A stretch of 64,000 nucleotides of DNA from Candidatus Ribeiella danica (lineage in GTDB: Bacteria > Chloroflexota > Chloroflexia > Chloroflexales > Roseiflexaceae): NCBI GenBank assembly GCA_016717335.1, contig JADKFS010000008.1, positions 1 through 64,000 of the forward strand. Reading direction: 5' to 3'. This document shows, one piece after another, positions 19,848 through 36,355 of this stretch; position 1 is the stretch's first letter; each line of letters starts with the position of its first letter. The notes under the pieces were generated by a model, which was given only the letters and a program-made list of their open reading frames with translations, was not told the origin of the DNA and ran no database searches. The position numbers and the translations under genes were made by a program.

Positions 19848-19882
19848 CCGAAACTCCGGATAACCAGTGAAAGGAACCAACG

Positions 19883-20617
19883 ATGAACACCCTTCACATC
19901 CGCCGTCTCACCGGGCTCCTGCTGATCCTGGTGCCCGTCGCCTTTACCGCCTGCTTCACCCTGCTCCAGATCCAGTTCGAGTATCCCGACATCCTGCGCC
20001 AGCCGACCGCCGACGTGCTGACCAAGTTTCAGACCGGTGGAGCCGGACTGATCGCCGTCTGGTATGCGCTGACGCTCACGGCGGTGCTGTTCATCCCGGT
20101 CGTCGTGCTGCTCCACCAGCTGCTGGCCGCGCGCGCTGCCTCGGTCACGCTGTGGGTCGCCAGCGTGTTCGGGATCGTCGCCGGGCTCGCGCAGACGCTT
20201 GGTTTCCTGCGCTGGCCGTTCCTGGTGCCGCAGCTGGCCCAGGCCTACCTCGCGCCGGGCGCCAGCGAGGCGCAGCGCGCCGCCGCCGCGATGGTCTTCG
20301 AGGCCTTCCACCGCTACGCCGGGATGGCCGTCGGCGAACACCTCGGCTATCTCAGCACCAGCGTGTGGACCTTCCTGGTCGCGCTGCTGATGCTGCGCTC
20401 GCCGCTGTTCGGGCGCTGGCTGGGGCTGAGCGGCATGCTGCTGGCGCTGGGCGTCGCGACCGGGCTGCTGGAGCCGGCTGGATGGGAGCTGGCCGGGGCG
20501 ATCAACGCCGTCAGCTACCTGGCCTGGGCGCTCTGGCTGATTGTCGTCGGCGTGGTCCTGCTGGTCCGGCGAAGCGAGCGCGCGCCGGTTGCGCGCGCTG
20601 TATCGGCCACCCGCTGA
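19883..20617 (+). CDS. DUF4386-family membrane protein under TetR control
   Basis: A 244-residue polytopic membrane protein with about six hydrophobic segments. The layout (helix near 10-30, conserved F-H-R-Y-A region near 140-150, paired C-terminal helices) matches the DUF4386 family of unknown function, common in Actinobacteria and Chloroflexota. GAAAGGA lies 8 nt before the ATG. Two operators in front of it make it the main visible target of the TetR protein. Confidence 0.75.
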   Translation: MNTLHIRRLTGLLLILVPVAFTACFTLLQIQFEYPDILRQPTADVLTKFQTGGAGLIAVWYALTLTAVLFIPVVVLLHQLLAARAASVTLWVASVFGIVAGLAQTLGFLRWPFLVPQLAQAYLAPGASEAQRAAAAMVFEAFHRYAGMAVGEHLGYLSTSVWTFLVALLMLRSPLFGRWLGLSGMLLALGVATGLLEPAGWELAGAINAVSYLAWALWLIVVGVVLLVRRSERAPVARAVSATR

Positions 20618-20638
20618 AGTTTCACCCTTTCGCGAGCG

Positions 20639-21169
20639 ATGGCATTCCTCGGGTTCCCGCTCGGCGGGGTCGCAGCTGCGGTTCTGGTCGGCGCCATCAC
20701 GACACCGCTGGGTGGCGCGCTTGGGGGCGCGGCGACTGGCGCGCTGATCGGCGCGGCACAATGGCTCGTTCTCCGCCGCCACCTCCCCCTGACGAGCGGA
20801 TGGATCGCGGCGACGGCGCTGGGGATGGGCATCGGGCTCGCGCTGGGCATCGCGCTGCTTGGGACGAGCACAGACGGCGCCGCGCTGCCGCTGCGCGGGC
20901 TGATCACGGGCGCGAGCATTGGGATCGCACAATACGTACTGCTGCGCGGCGTCAGCGGCAGCGCGTCGGTCTGGGTGCCGATCGTCGCGCTGGGCTGGGC
21001 GCTCGGCTGGATGATCACGCGGGCAGTCGGGGTTGATCTCGCGCTGCAGTGGGCGGTGTTCGGGTCATCCGGCGCGCTGCTGTTTCAGCTGCTGACCGGC
21101 TTGGCGCTGACCTGGATCCTGCGGCAGGGTACGGTTGCGCCGGCGCCACACACCGAAGTGGCGGCGTAG
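20639..21169 (+). CDS. Glycine-rich small membrane protein
   Basis: The 176-residue product is almost entirely hydrophobic, with Gly-rich helices and two internal repeats of the type GA-x-IG-x-AQ followed by WLVLR or YVLLR (about residues 37-46 and 97-106). This repeat pattern is frequent in uncharacterised membrane proteins of Cyanobacteria and Chloroflexota. It follows the DUF4386 gene by 21 nt, probably as the second gene of the TetR-controlled unit. No clear ribosome site is visible. Function unknown. Confidence 0.6.
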   Translation: MAFLGFPLGGVAAAVLVGAITTPLGGALGGAATGALIGAAQWLVLRRHLPLTSGWIAATALGMGIGLALGIALLGTSTDGAALPLRGLITGASIGIAQYVLLRGVSGSASVWVPIVALGWALGWMITRAVGVDLALQWAVFGSSGALLFQLLTGLALTWILRQGTVAPAPHTEVAA

Positions 21170-21198
21170 CGAAGCCGCTACGCTCAGCGTGGCCCGCG

Positions 21199-23595
21199 CT
21201 ACCCATCATACGAAAGCGTCTCGCGAATGGTCAGGCGGGCGGCGGACTGCGCGGGCGCCAGGCTGGCGACGATCGCGATGGCGGCGACGATCGCGAGCCA
21301 CAGCGCCGCCCCGGCCCACGAGAAAACGAAATCCAGCGGGTGGTACAGGATGAGCGGCCCAAGTGTTGCCGACAGCCATGCCCCAAGCGGCACCGCCCCG
21401 ATAGTGCCGATCGCCGCGCTGAGCAGGCCAATCACCAGCCCCTCGACCAGCACCACCCGGCGCACCACCGGCGTCTTCGCGCCGAGCGAGCGCAGCACGC
21501 CGATCTCGCGCGTGCGCTCCAGCACGTTGATGCTCATCGTGCTCGCCAGTCCGAGCCCGCCCACCAGCGCGACCAGCGTGACCATCGACAGCAGCATGAT
21601 CGCGATGATGTCAAGGTTGGCTGCCGTCGCGCTGCGGCTCTCGGCGGTGATGCTGCTGCGGCTGACCTCCATGCCGAGCTGGTCGAGCTGCCCCAGCAGG
21701 CGCGCCTCTGCGGCGCGCTGCTCCTCTGCGGTGCCGCCGGCCGTCCGCACGACCAGCCGGCCGGCGTAGCCCGCCGCGCCGACGGCCCGCTCGAAGTCCG
21801 CGTACGGGATGTAGGCGATCGGCACGAACCCGCGCGCGCTGACCCCGACCAGCCGCCAGAGCTTGTCCTGGTCGCCAATCCGCAGCGTGAGCGCTTGCCC
21901 GACAGCTGCGCCCTGCAGCAGATCGAGCGCGTCTGCGTTGACGAACAGCGCGTTCGCGTCGCCGCGCTGGAGCCTGCGCCCGGCGATCACGCTCGGCGAT
22001 GACATGCTGGTGCCGGGTGGCAGGCCGATCAGCACCATGCTGCCCCCCAATCGATTGGGGGCGAACACCCGCCGCGCCGAAGCGACGCCCCACGCTTCGG
22101 CCTCGCGCACGCCCGGCGTGCGCCGCGCCGCGCGCAGGATATCGCCGGATGGGTAGGGCTGCGCGAAGTCGATCGCTACGTCGTAATCTGATTCGGCCTG
22201 CATAGCCAGCGCGGTCGCCTGGAGCGACTGGCGCACGCCGAGGACGGCGATGAATATGGCCCCGGCCAGGCTCAGCGCCACCAGCGTCAGCGCCACGCGC
22301 CCGGCCCTGCGGAAGGTATTGCGAACGGAGAGGAGCAGCAGCGTCGGCACGCCCGCCGCGATGCGGGCAAACGCGGTAGGCTGCCCGCCCTGCCGGCCTG
22401 CCTTTGCCGTACCGGCCGGACGCCCGGCGATCGCCTCCCGGATCGTCATCCGCGCGCCCGTCAGAATCGGCGCCAGCGCGGCCATTGGCGGCACCAGCAG
22501 GGCGGCGATGATCATGATAATCAGCGTCTCCGGCGGCATGCCGAAGCTGACGACCGAAATATTCAGGGCGCCCGCCATGCCCATCACCAGCCCGTAGGCT
22601 CCGCCGAGCGCGAGCGGCAGCGCCAGCAGCAGCGCCAGCGCCCCGAAGATCAGCACCATCTCCAGGTAGAGCCGCATGATGTGTCCGCGGCGCCCGCCGA
22701 GCGATTTGATCACGCCGATCTGCGGGATCTGGCGAGTTACAACCGCCCACATCACGTTGACGATCAGCAGGGCGCTCAGCCCAAGCGTCAGCAGGCCCAT
22801 GGTTCCCAGAATGAACAGCACCCCGTTCAGCGAATCCCACAGCGGCGGCTTGCCCGGGCGCGGGATGCTGATGCTGGAGACGCCCAGCCCATCGTTCTCG
22901 ATCGCCCGCGCGATGCGCGTCATCGTCGGCTCGATGTCGGGCCAGCCGGCCACGCTGCCGGCCAGCCGCACGTACAGCCGGTTGTAGTCGCGCGGCTGGT
23001 CGAGCGTCGTCAGGGTCTCGCGCGCGATGTAGCCGTAGGCCGTGGTGATATCGATATTCGAGGGGGTGATCGCCTGGTCGCTCACCAGGCCCGCGATCGT
23101 CAGCGTGTGCTCCCGGCCGTCGGGCAGGCGCATGCGCACCGGCTGGCCGACGCTCAGGCCGAACTGCTGCGCAGTGGTGCGCTCCAGCAGGATGGTGTCT
23201 TTGGGCGGCTGCGCCGGGCTGCCGGGCTCGGGGACCACCCGGCTGATCGTGAGGCCGCCCCAGTCGAGCGCGGCCTGCAGCTCCAGCGCCACCCACGTAT
23301 CGGGCGCAATCGCCAGCTGCCCGGTGACGGCCCGCCGACCTTCGGCCGCCGCCACCCCGGGCATGCGCGCGACCCGTGTGACCAGCCCGCGGTCGAACGG
23401 GGCCAGGCTCAAGACCGCGTGGGCCGGCGCCGTCGCGGCGAAGCCGCCCTGCATGTCGCGCTCCAGGATCGCCCGGCCTACGCGCATCAGCCCAAACGCG
23501 CCGACGCCGATTGCGATCACCAGAACAACCAGTATGGTTCGGGCTTTGAACAGCCAGATCTCGCGGAGCACCTTGGTTCGGCGCACGCCGATCAT
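21199..23595 (-). CDS. ABC transporter permease with two FtsX domains
   Basis: A 798-residue permease of the MacB/LolC superfamily. It has an N-terminal helix (about 13-36), a large extracytoplasmic region, a first FtsX domain (about 265-380, three helices), another helix near 440, a second extracytoplasmic region, and a second FtsX domain (about 680-790). This double layout is usual for Gram-positive-type and Chloroflexota mechanotransmission ABC systems that act on lipids, peptides or the cell wall rather than moving substrate through a channel. Its ATG overlaps the stop of the upstream ATPase gene (ATGA), so the two are translationally coupled. Confidence 0.88.
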   Translation of the reverse strand: MIGVRRTKVLREIWLFKARTILVVLVIAIGVGAFGLMRVGRAILERDMQGGFAATAPAHAVLSLAPFDRGLVTRVARMPGVAAAEGRRAVTGQLAIAPDTWVALELQAALDWGGLTISRVVPEPGSPAQPPKDTILLERTTAQQFGLSVGQPVRMRLPDGREHTLTIAGLVSDQAITPSNIDITTAYGYIARETLTTLDQPRDYNRLYVRLAGSVAGWPDIEPTMTRIARAIENDGLGVSSISIPRPGKPPLWDSLNGVLFILGTMGLLTLGLSALLIVNVMWAVVTRQIPQIGVIKSLGGRRGHIMRLYLEMVLIFGALALLLALPLALGGAYGLVMGMAGALNISVVSFGMPPETLIIMIIAALLVPPMAALAPILTGARMTIREAIAGRPAGTAKAGRQGGQPTAFARIAAGVPTLLLLSVRNTFRRAGRVALTLVALSLAGAIFIAVLGVRQSLQATALAMQAESDYDVAIDFAQPYPSGDILRAARRTPGVREAEAWGVASARRVFAPNRLGGSMVLIGLPPGTSMSSPSVIAGRRLQRGDANALFVNADALDLLQGAAVGQALTLRIGDQDKLWRLVGVSARGFVPIAYIPYADFERAVGAAGYAGRLVVRTAGGTAEEQRAAEARLLGQLDQLGMEVSRSSITAESRSATAANLDIIAIMLLSMVTLVALVGGLGLASTMSINVLERTREIGVLRSLGAKTPVVRRVVLVEGLVIGLLSAAIGTIGAVPLGAWLSATLGPLILYHPLDFVFSWAGAALWLAIVAAIAIVASLAPAQSAARLTIRETLSYDG

Positions 23596-25133
23596 TGGGC
23601 GATCTCCAGCGGCGCGTCGCCGGCCGCGCGCCGCTTCGGCGCCAGCTGCTCGACCTGCTCGCGGAACGCGGCCGAGCTCCTGACGATCCGCTCGAAGTCG
23701 GCGCGGCCCAGCTCGGCCACGCGGACAGGCCCGTCGGCGGCGCGCACGCTCGCCATGCGGCGGCCGCTGCCCAGCAGCGCCAGCTCGCCGAAGAACTGGC
23801 CCGGCGACAGCCGGTCGATCAGCTCCTCCCGGCCATCCAGGCGCCGCGCCGTCACGTCGACATTGCCCTCCAGAATGAGGAAGAAGGTCTCGCCGAGCGC
23901 GCCCTGCTGGAGGATCGTCGCGCCGGGCGGGAAGGTCTGCGCGCGCAGATCGTTCGTCATCTCCACCAGCGAGTGGAAATCGAGCGCGGTGAGCGCCTGG
24001 AGCTGGTTGCGGATCTGGTTCCGCTCGACGATCTGGCCGAGCCGCTCCCGCAGCGCCGGCGAGCTATCGACGAGCCGGTGGAAGTCGTCGGCGTCGAGCG
24101 CGGCCACCGCGACGGGCGCGTCGTGGGTCGCGCTGACGGTCGCGCTGCGTACGCCGTTGCCTGTCAGCGCCCCCTCGCCGAACCACTGGCCGGCGCGGAG
24201 ATGATCGATCCGGGTCTCCCCGCCGCCCGGGCGCGCCACCAGCACGTCGACCTCGCCCTCCAGCAGAATAAAGAACTCGCGGCCGACCTCGCCCTGGCGC
24301 ACGATCGTCGCGCCAGGCGGGTACTCGCGCACCGCCGCGCGGCGCTTGATCTCCACCAGCTGGTCGTGGCCGATCTCCCTGAGCGCCCGCGCGAGGTGCT
24401 CGTGCACCACCTCGCCGTCGGCGATCAGGATCGCGCGATCGACCCGCCGCGCCAGGTCGTCGTCGTGCGTGACCATGAGGATGGTCGTGCCTTCGGCGGC
24501 GAGCCGGCGGAACAGCTCGAAGATCTGCCCGGCGGTGCGCGAGTCGAGGCTGCCGGTCGGCTCGTCGGCGATGATCAGCGCCGGATTGTTTGCGAGGGCG
24601 CGGGCGATCGCGGCGCGCTGCTGCTGCCCGCCCGACACGGCCGCCGGCATCTTGTGGCCGTGCTCGCCGAGCTGCACCAGCTCGAGCAGGTGCATGGCGC
24701 GCTTGCGGCGCTCGCCCGGCTGGTAGAGGCCGTTCAGCTCCATCGGCAGGACGATGTTCTCCACCAGGGTGAGGGTCGGCAGCATCTGGAAGAACTGGAA
24801 GACGATGCCCAGGTTGCGGCCGCGCCACTCGGCCAGCGCCTGCTCGTCGAGGGTGTGGATCGGAGTGCCGCCGATCAGGATCTCGCCCGCGCTCGGCCGG
24901 TCGATGCCGGTCAGCATGTTGATGAAGGTCGACTTGCCGCTGCCGGACTTGCCGATCACCGCCACAAACTCGCCGCGCTCGACCCGGATATCCATCCCTT
25001 TGAGGGCCAAGACTGGCCCAGCCGGCGATGGGTACGCCTTCTGAAGGTTGCGCACCTCGATGAACGCGCCGGTCGCTATCGGCGCGGCCTGCCTGGGGGA
25101 GCCGCGACGCTTGAGCCAGGATGTCAACATCAC
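23592..25133 (-). CDS. ABC ATPase fused to two cyclic-nucleotide-binding domains
   Basis: A 513-residue fusion. Residues 20-250 are a LolD/MacB-type ATPase: Walker A GKSGSGKST (61-69), signature VSGGQQQR (166-173), Walker B LIIADEPTGS, H-loop VTHDDD (221-226). Residues about 257-375 and 378-495 are two CRP-like cNMP-binding domains, each with a phosphate-cassette pattern (FGEGALTGNGVRSATV and FGELALLGSGRRMASV). No HTH follows. The pairing implies that cAMP, cGMP or a related ligand gates the FtsX permease encoded next. A class III cyclase lies about 14 kb away at 39245. Confidence 0.88.
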   Translation of the reverse strand: MMLTSWLKRRGSPRQAAPIATGAFIEVRNLQKAYPSPAGPVLALKGMDIRVERGEFVAVIGKSGSGKSTFINMLTGIDRPSAGEILIGGTPIHTLDEQALAEWRGRNLGIVFQFFQMLPTLTLVENIVLPMELNGLYQPGERRKRAMHLLELVQLGEHGHKMPAAVSGGQQQRAAIARALANNPALIIADEPTGSLDSRTAGQIFELFRRLAAEGTTILMVTHDDDLARRVDRAILIADGEVVHEHLARALREIGHDQLVEIKRRAAVREYPPGATIVRQGEVGREFFILLEGEVDVLVARPGGGETRIDHLRAGQWFGEGALTGNGVRSATVSATHDAPVAVAALDADDFHRLVDSSPALRERLGQIVERNQIRNQLQALTALDFHSLVEMTNDLRAQTFPPGATILQQGALGETFFLILEGNVDVTARRLDGREELIDRLSPGQFFGELALLGSGRRMASVRAADGPVRVAELGRADFERIVRSSAAFREQVEQLAPKRRAAGDAPLEIAQ

Positions 25134-25466
25134 GTCCTATTCCAAACTATCTGCGTCTGTTCACAGAGGTCGTGCAGGTCGCAGAGACACGGGCAGGCGA
25201 GCGCGGAGGCTGCGATTCCTGCTCGCATTCGTCCGCGGCCATCCGCGGCCTGTTCCGTCGGCCGTGAACAGATAAGCCCTGGTCGCCGCATGTACGGTTC
25301 GGGTTGATGGCTCGATACTGGTGCTGCACGCACATTATACCCGAAGCGAGGCTGTCTTTGTCCCGCTCTACAGTATCGTCGGGTCAGCGCCGAGCCTGCT
25401 CACCGGCCGCCTGCCGCCGTCGCGCGCGGCCTTTCGGCACCTCACGAGAATGGGCAGACCCGCAAC
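25134..25466. other. Intergenic segment with degenerate inverted words
   Basis: The segment contains outer arms gttcacag (about 25158) and gtgaacag (about 25264), an internal ccgcggccatccgcgg stem, and the start of the decayed hydrolase region. I see no intact gene or clear promoter. Confidence 0.4.
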
Positions 25467-25742
25467 ATGAGCAGGCGGATGCGGGAGTATGGCTACGACG
25501 CAGCCTTCCTGCGGCAGATCGCGCCGCCCACGCTGTGCCTGTGGGGCGAGGCCGATCCGTTTGGCGGGGTTGCGATTGGAATGCGGTGTGCGGCCACCCG
25601 GCGCAACGCCGCGCTGCGACGGCTGACCGGGGTTGCATGCCGTGGGCTGCGGATCGGCATCGTAGCTCGACAGCCGGGTGGCGGTGTTGTCGGATCGCGC
25701 AGCAGCTCGCCTAGGTACGCGCTGCGGATACGCAAGCGGTAG
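25467..25742 (+). pseudogene. Alpha/beta-hydrolase C-terminal fragment
   Basis: The open frame encodes about 91 residues. Its first ~45 (AAFLRQIAPPTLCLWGEADP) match the region before the catalytic acid of alpha/beta hydrolases, where PTL-x-LWGE-x-D is typical. The catalytic serine half is absent upstream, and the expected His region is replaced by Arg-rich sequence. It is best read as a decayed 3' fragment. It adjoins the broken restriction-modification gene, which suggests a degrading island. Confidence 0.55.
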
Positions 25743-25820
25743 TATGGCCGAAGTATTCGACCTGCTCAGATGATCTTCGGTCGAGTTCGTTTGCTTCCGT
25801 CACGTGCTTTTGGATTGCGC

Positions 25821-26207
25821 TCATGGTCGCGCGGATGCTCGCCGCAACAAGGTCGCGATATCGGTGGGCAATTGGTCGTGGGGAACGCGAAAGGTCGTCG
25901 CGGTGTAGCCCGAGCAGCGCAGCGCGACGATGTAGAACGCCTCGTCCTTCGTCGGCTTTCGCAGCGCGGGCGCGGCGTGGCACCAGGTCGTCCGCCATTG
26001 CTCGACGCGCTGCCATTCATCGTCCGTCAGCTCAGTATAGACGGTGTCGCTGTGTTCCGGGGATGGATTCGTCCAGCCGGTTCCATATGATACTTGGGCG
26101 GGATCATGGTGTGCGATTGCGCCAGCATCCGTTACCGCCGTGTAGTCTTCCGGCGTGGTGAACACCCATCGATACAGCGGCCTGTCGGACGCGTCGATTG
26201 CAATCAC
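25821..26207 (-). CDS. Hypothetical protein, possibly frameshifted at the 5' end
   Basis: A 128-residue product from a GTG at 26207 with normal composition (for example RWVFTTPEDYTAVTDAGAIA). In-frame coding-like sequence continues about 20 codons upstream of the GTG (GFTIEETIARANRVIA) without a start. A different frame begins with ATG near 26312 and stops near 26238. A single indel there would join them into a ~160-residue protein. I do not recognise the family. It lies just downstream of the deleted restriction-modification gene on the same strand and may be a cargo gene of that locus. Confidence 0.45.
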   Translation of the reverse strand: MIAIDASDRPLYRWVFTTPEDYTAVTDAGAIAHHDPAQVSYGTGWTNPSPEHSDTVYTELTDDEWQRVEQWRTTWCHAAPALRKPTKDEAFYIVALRCSGYTATTFRVPHDQLPTDIATLLRRASARP

Positions 26208-26320
26208 GCGATTGGCCCGCGCGATCGTTTCTTCAATCGTAAAGCCCCGACGGTGATGACTGCTGGAATGAACGGGCGGCGCGCGTATCTACCGTGGACG
26301 GGAATAGCATCGTCAACTAC

Positions 26321-27116
26321 CTAGACCGGAGCGCTGTCCGTCGCGCGCTCGGCGGGAACCTGTTCGGCAACCACTGCTGGGAGTGCGCGTACCAGCTTGA
26401 CCGTCTCGACGCTCACCGTCACCACGCGCCCCACGAGCCGCACGATATACTCTTCGTCGTCGGCGCGATTGGGGTCGCTCGTGATGCCGCTGCGCTTGTC
26501 GGTGCTGACTTGGTACTGGTCGATCACCCACTCAAGCGCAGATTTGGTGGAAGGCGTCGAACGCTAACGAGAACCGTTGGTTGCGGGCGCGCTCGGTTTC
26601 GATCGTCTGCTCGACGCTGCGCGCAAGCTCGGGGATGCGCTCGCGGAACTCTGCGACGGCCGCGTGGAACTCTTCGATCTTCTCGCCGGTGTAGCTGAAG
26701 AACAGATTGAGGAGGTTGGTAAGCTGGCCGCGCTGCGTCAGGTCGGCTTCAAAGACGGCGCGATTATTCTGGTACAGCACCGCGCGCCGGGTATCCTCGA
26801 AGATCGTATTGGTCAGCGGGTAGCCGCGCCGGATCTTCGCCTGGATCTCCGCGTCGAGATCGTCCTGCGTGTCCTTGGCTTCCCAATAGCCGCGCGGGAA
26901 CTTCACGTCGTCATACAGCGTGCCGTCGGGGCGCTTGCGATTGGCGAGGGTTTGCTCTAGCACAAGCGTCCAACCCACGGTCTTCGACAGCGTATCCAAA
27001 AGCGTCGTGAAGGCGAGGCGGGTCGCCTGTTCGTGGGTCACATCCTGGCTGCGGTACGTCGCGAGCGCCGCGTAGTAGGCGTCGATCGCTTTGTGGTGGC
27101 TGACGTTGATCGGCAT
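26321..27116 (-). pseudogene. Type ISP restriction-modification enzyme, internal deletion
   Basis: The 5' part (ATG at 27116, GAAGAG upstream) encodes ~194 residues like the N-terminal nuclease-type domain of type ISP/helicase-methylase enzymes (GYWEAKDTQDDLDAEIQ; later TIFEDTRRAVLYQN) and stops at 26532. A second frame starts at once and ends at 26321. It encodes ~68 residues typical of the extreme C terminus of the same family (EWVIDQYQVSTDKRSGI, then RVVTVSVETVK). The helicase, methyltransferase and target-recognition regions, over 1,200 residues in full-length relatives, are missing at a junction near 26530-26540. The remnant cannot methylate or cleave DNA. Confidence 0.8.
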
Positions 27117-27355
27117 GGCGTTCTCTTCGCTCGCGTTCGACGGCGTTGTTCGACGGCTGATCGCAATGCGCTCGGTTTCAACTCGGCCAGGGGAAGGGTA
27201 CGGGGGCTTCGCCGTTTCCTCGCACGTACCCTTCGCTTGCATTGGGGGCGGTTGTTCTTGATGCACGGCAAGCGCGGACGTGGCGCGGCGATACACAGCG
27301 AGTATAGCATAACCGTGCGCTTGCGACGAGTCTGTTCGGAAATTGTAGTGTGCAG

Positions 27356-27387
27356 AGAAAAACCTTAGTGCGTCCTACACACTAAGG
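27356..27387 (-). terminator. Intrinsic terminator of the tRNA-Arg gene
   Basis: On the minus strand CCTTAGTG and CACTAAGG (27380-27387 and 27363-27370) form an 8-bp stem followed by TTTTT. It lies 12 nt past the tRNA 3' end. Confidence 0.75.
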
Positions 27388-27398
27388 CTATGCAGTGG

Positions 27399-27474
27399 TG
27401 GCGCGGACGGCGGGGCTCGAACCCACAACCTACGGTTTAGAAGACCGTTGCTCTATCCATTGAGCTACGCCCGC
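27399..27474 (-). tRNA. tRNA-Arg (anticodon UCU)
   Basis: A 76-nt cloverleaf on the minus strand. The acceptor GCGGGCG pairs with CGTCCGC (one G-U). The D-stem is GCTC/GAGC. The anticodon stem ACGGT/ACCGT encloses CTTCTAA, giving anticodon TCT. A 5-nt variable loop and TTCGAGC T-loop follow, with discriminator G and an encoded CCA. It reads AGA codons, which are rare in this high-GC genome. tRNA genes are common integration sites, and the decayed island lies on its 3' side. Confidence 0.95.
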
Positions 27475-27500
27475 TCTTGACATTTGGGGCAGACCCCTGT

Positions 27501-27529
27501 ACTATAGCATATGCTCGCCCGGCCGACAA
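27501..27529 (-). promoter_or_regulatory. Promoter of tRNA-Arg
   Basis: On the minus strand TTGTCG (27529-27524), a 17-nt spacer and TATAGT (27506-27501) lie 27-55 nt before the mature tRNA 5' end. Confidence 0.65.
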
Positions 27530-27578
27530 GCCCGGGCTTTCTGCGAGATTCGCCCACAGGACAAGTTCATAATACTCC

Positions 27579-27607
27579 TTGACATGCCACGTAAGTAGTG
27601 GTATCAT
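27579..27607 (+). promoter_or_regulatory. rpoBC promoter
   Basis: A consensus TTGACA (27579-27584), 17-nt spacer and TATCAT (27602-27607). Transcription would begin near 27614, leaving a leader of about 318 nt before the rpoB ATG. It is the best sigma70-like promoter in the window. Confidence 0.75.
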
Positions 27608-27814
27608 TCCTTTTCGCAATTTTCAGGATACCACATCGTCTGAGGTGTGAGAGAAGGAGTCCGCTCCCATCGCTAATCGCGTCGCGGATGATCACGTGCG
27701 CGCCATCCGGCGCATCCTTCATCAGATCTTTTCGGTTGTCACGAACGCCAGTCCAGAGGTTCTGCCCAGAGACGGACAGAACTAAGGAAGCGACGTTTCG
27801 TGTTTTTGGCATGT

Positions 27815-27900
27815 TAGGAGTCAGTAGCCAATAGGCTGTCACGCATAGGCAGTAGGTAGTCGGCAGTTCATCAACTGCGGGCTGCCTACTGCCGACTAGT
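27815..27900 (+). repeat. Tandem-word hairpin in the rpoB leader
   Basis: The words agtcagtagccaat, ggcagtaggtagtcggcag and ctgcctactgccgac form an outer stem (GGCAGTAGG 27848-27856 / CCTACTGCC 27885-27893) and an inner stem (CAGTT/AACTG). The word agtcggcag also occurs at 39.09 and 46.30 kb. It ends about 39 nt before the rpoB start, in the transcribed leader. Confidence 0.6.
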
Positions 27901-27931
27901 GGGAGCCGACTGGCGAGCAAGAGAGGTGCCC

Positions 27932-31618
<3,687 letters not shown>

Positions 31619-31633
31619 GATGAACTATGGGAG

Positions 31634-31668
31634 GGTTCAAGGGAGGGCTTTGCCCTCCCTTGAGAACC
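31634..31668 (+). repeat. Hairpin between rpoB and rpoC
   Basis: GGTTCAAGGGAGGGC pairs with GCCCTCCCTTGAGAACC with a two-nucleotide bulge. There is no T-run, so it is more likely an RNA-processing or stability element than a terminator. Confidence 0.55.
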
Positions 31669-31696
31669 CACCCCTTCATTATATGAGGGGAGCAGC

Positions 31697-36280
<4,584 letters not shown>

Positions 36281-36302
36281 GCCGTCCGCCGACACGGAAT
36301 GG

Positions 36303-36341
36303 GCCGGGCCGGGCGCGATGCGCGCCCGGCCCGGCTGTTTG
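36303..36341 (+). terminator. Probable rpoBC terminator
   Basis: GCCGGGCCGGGCGCG (36303-36317) pairs perfectly with 36321-36335 around ATG, followed by TGTTT. The weak T-run lowers confidence, but the position, 23 nt past the rpoC stop and facing a convergent gene, fits. Confidence 0.6.
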
Positions 36342-36355
36342 CGCGGGGATCGCGC

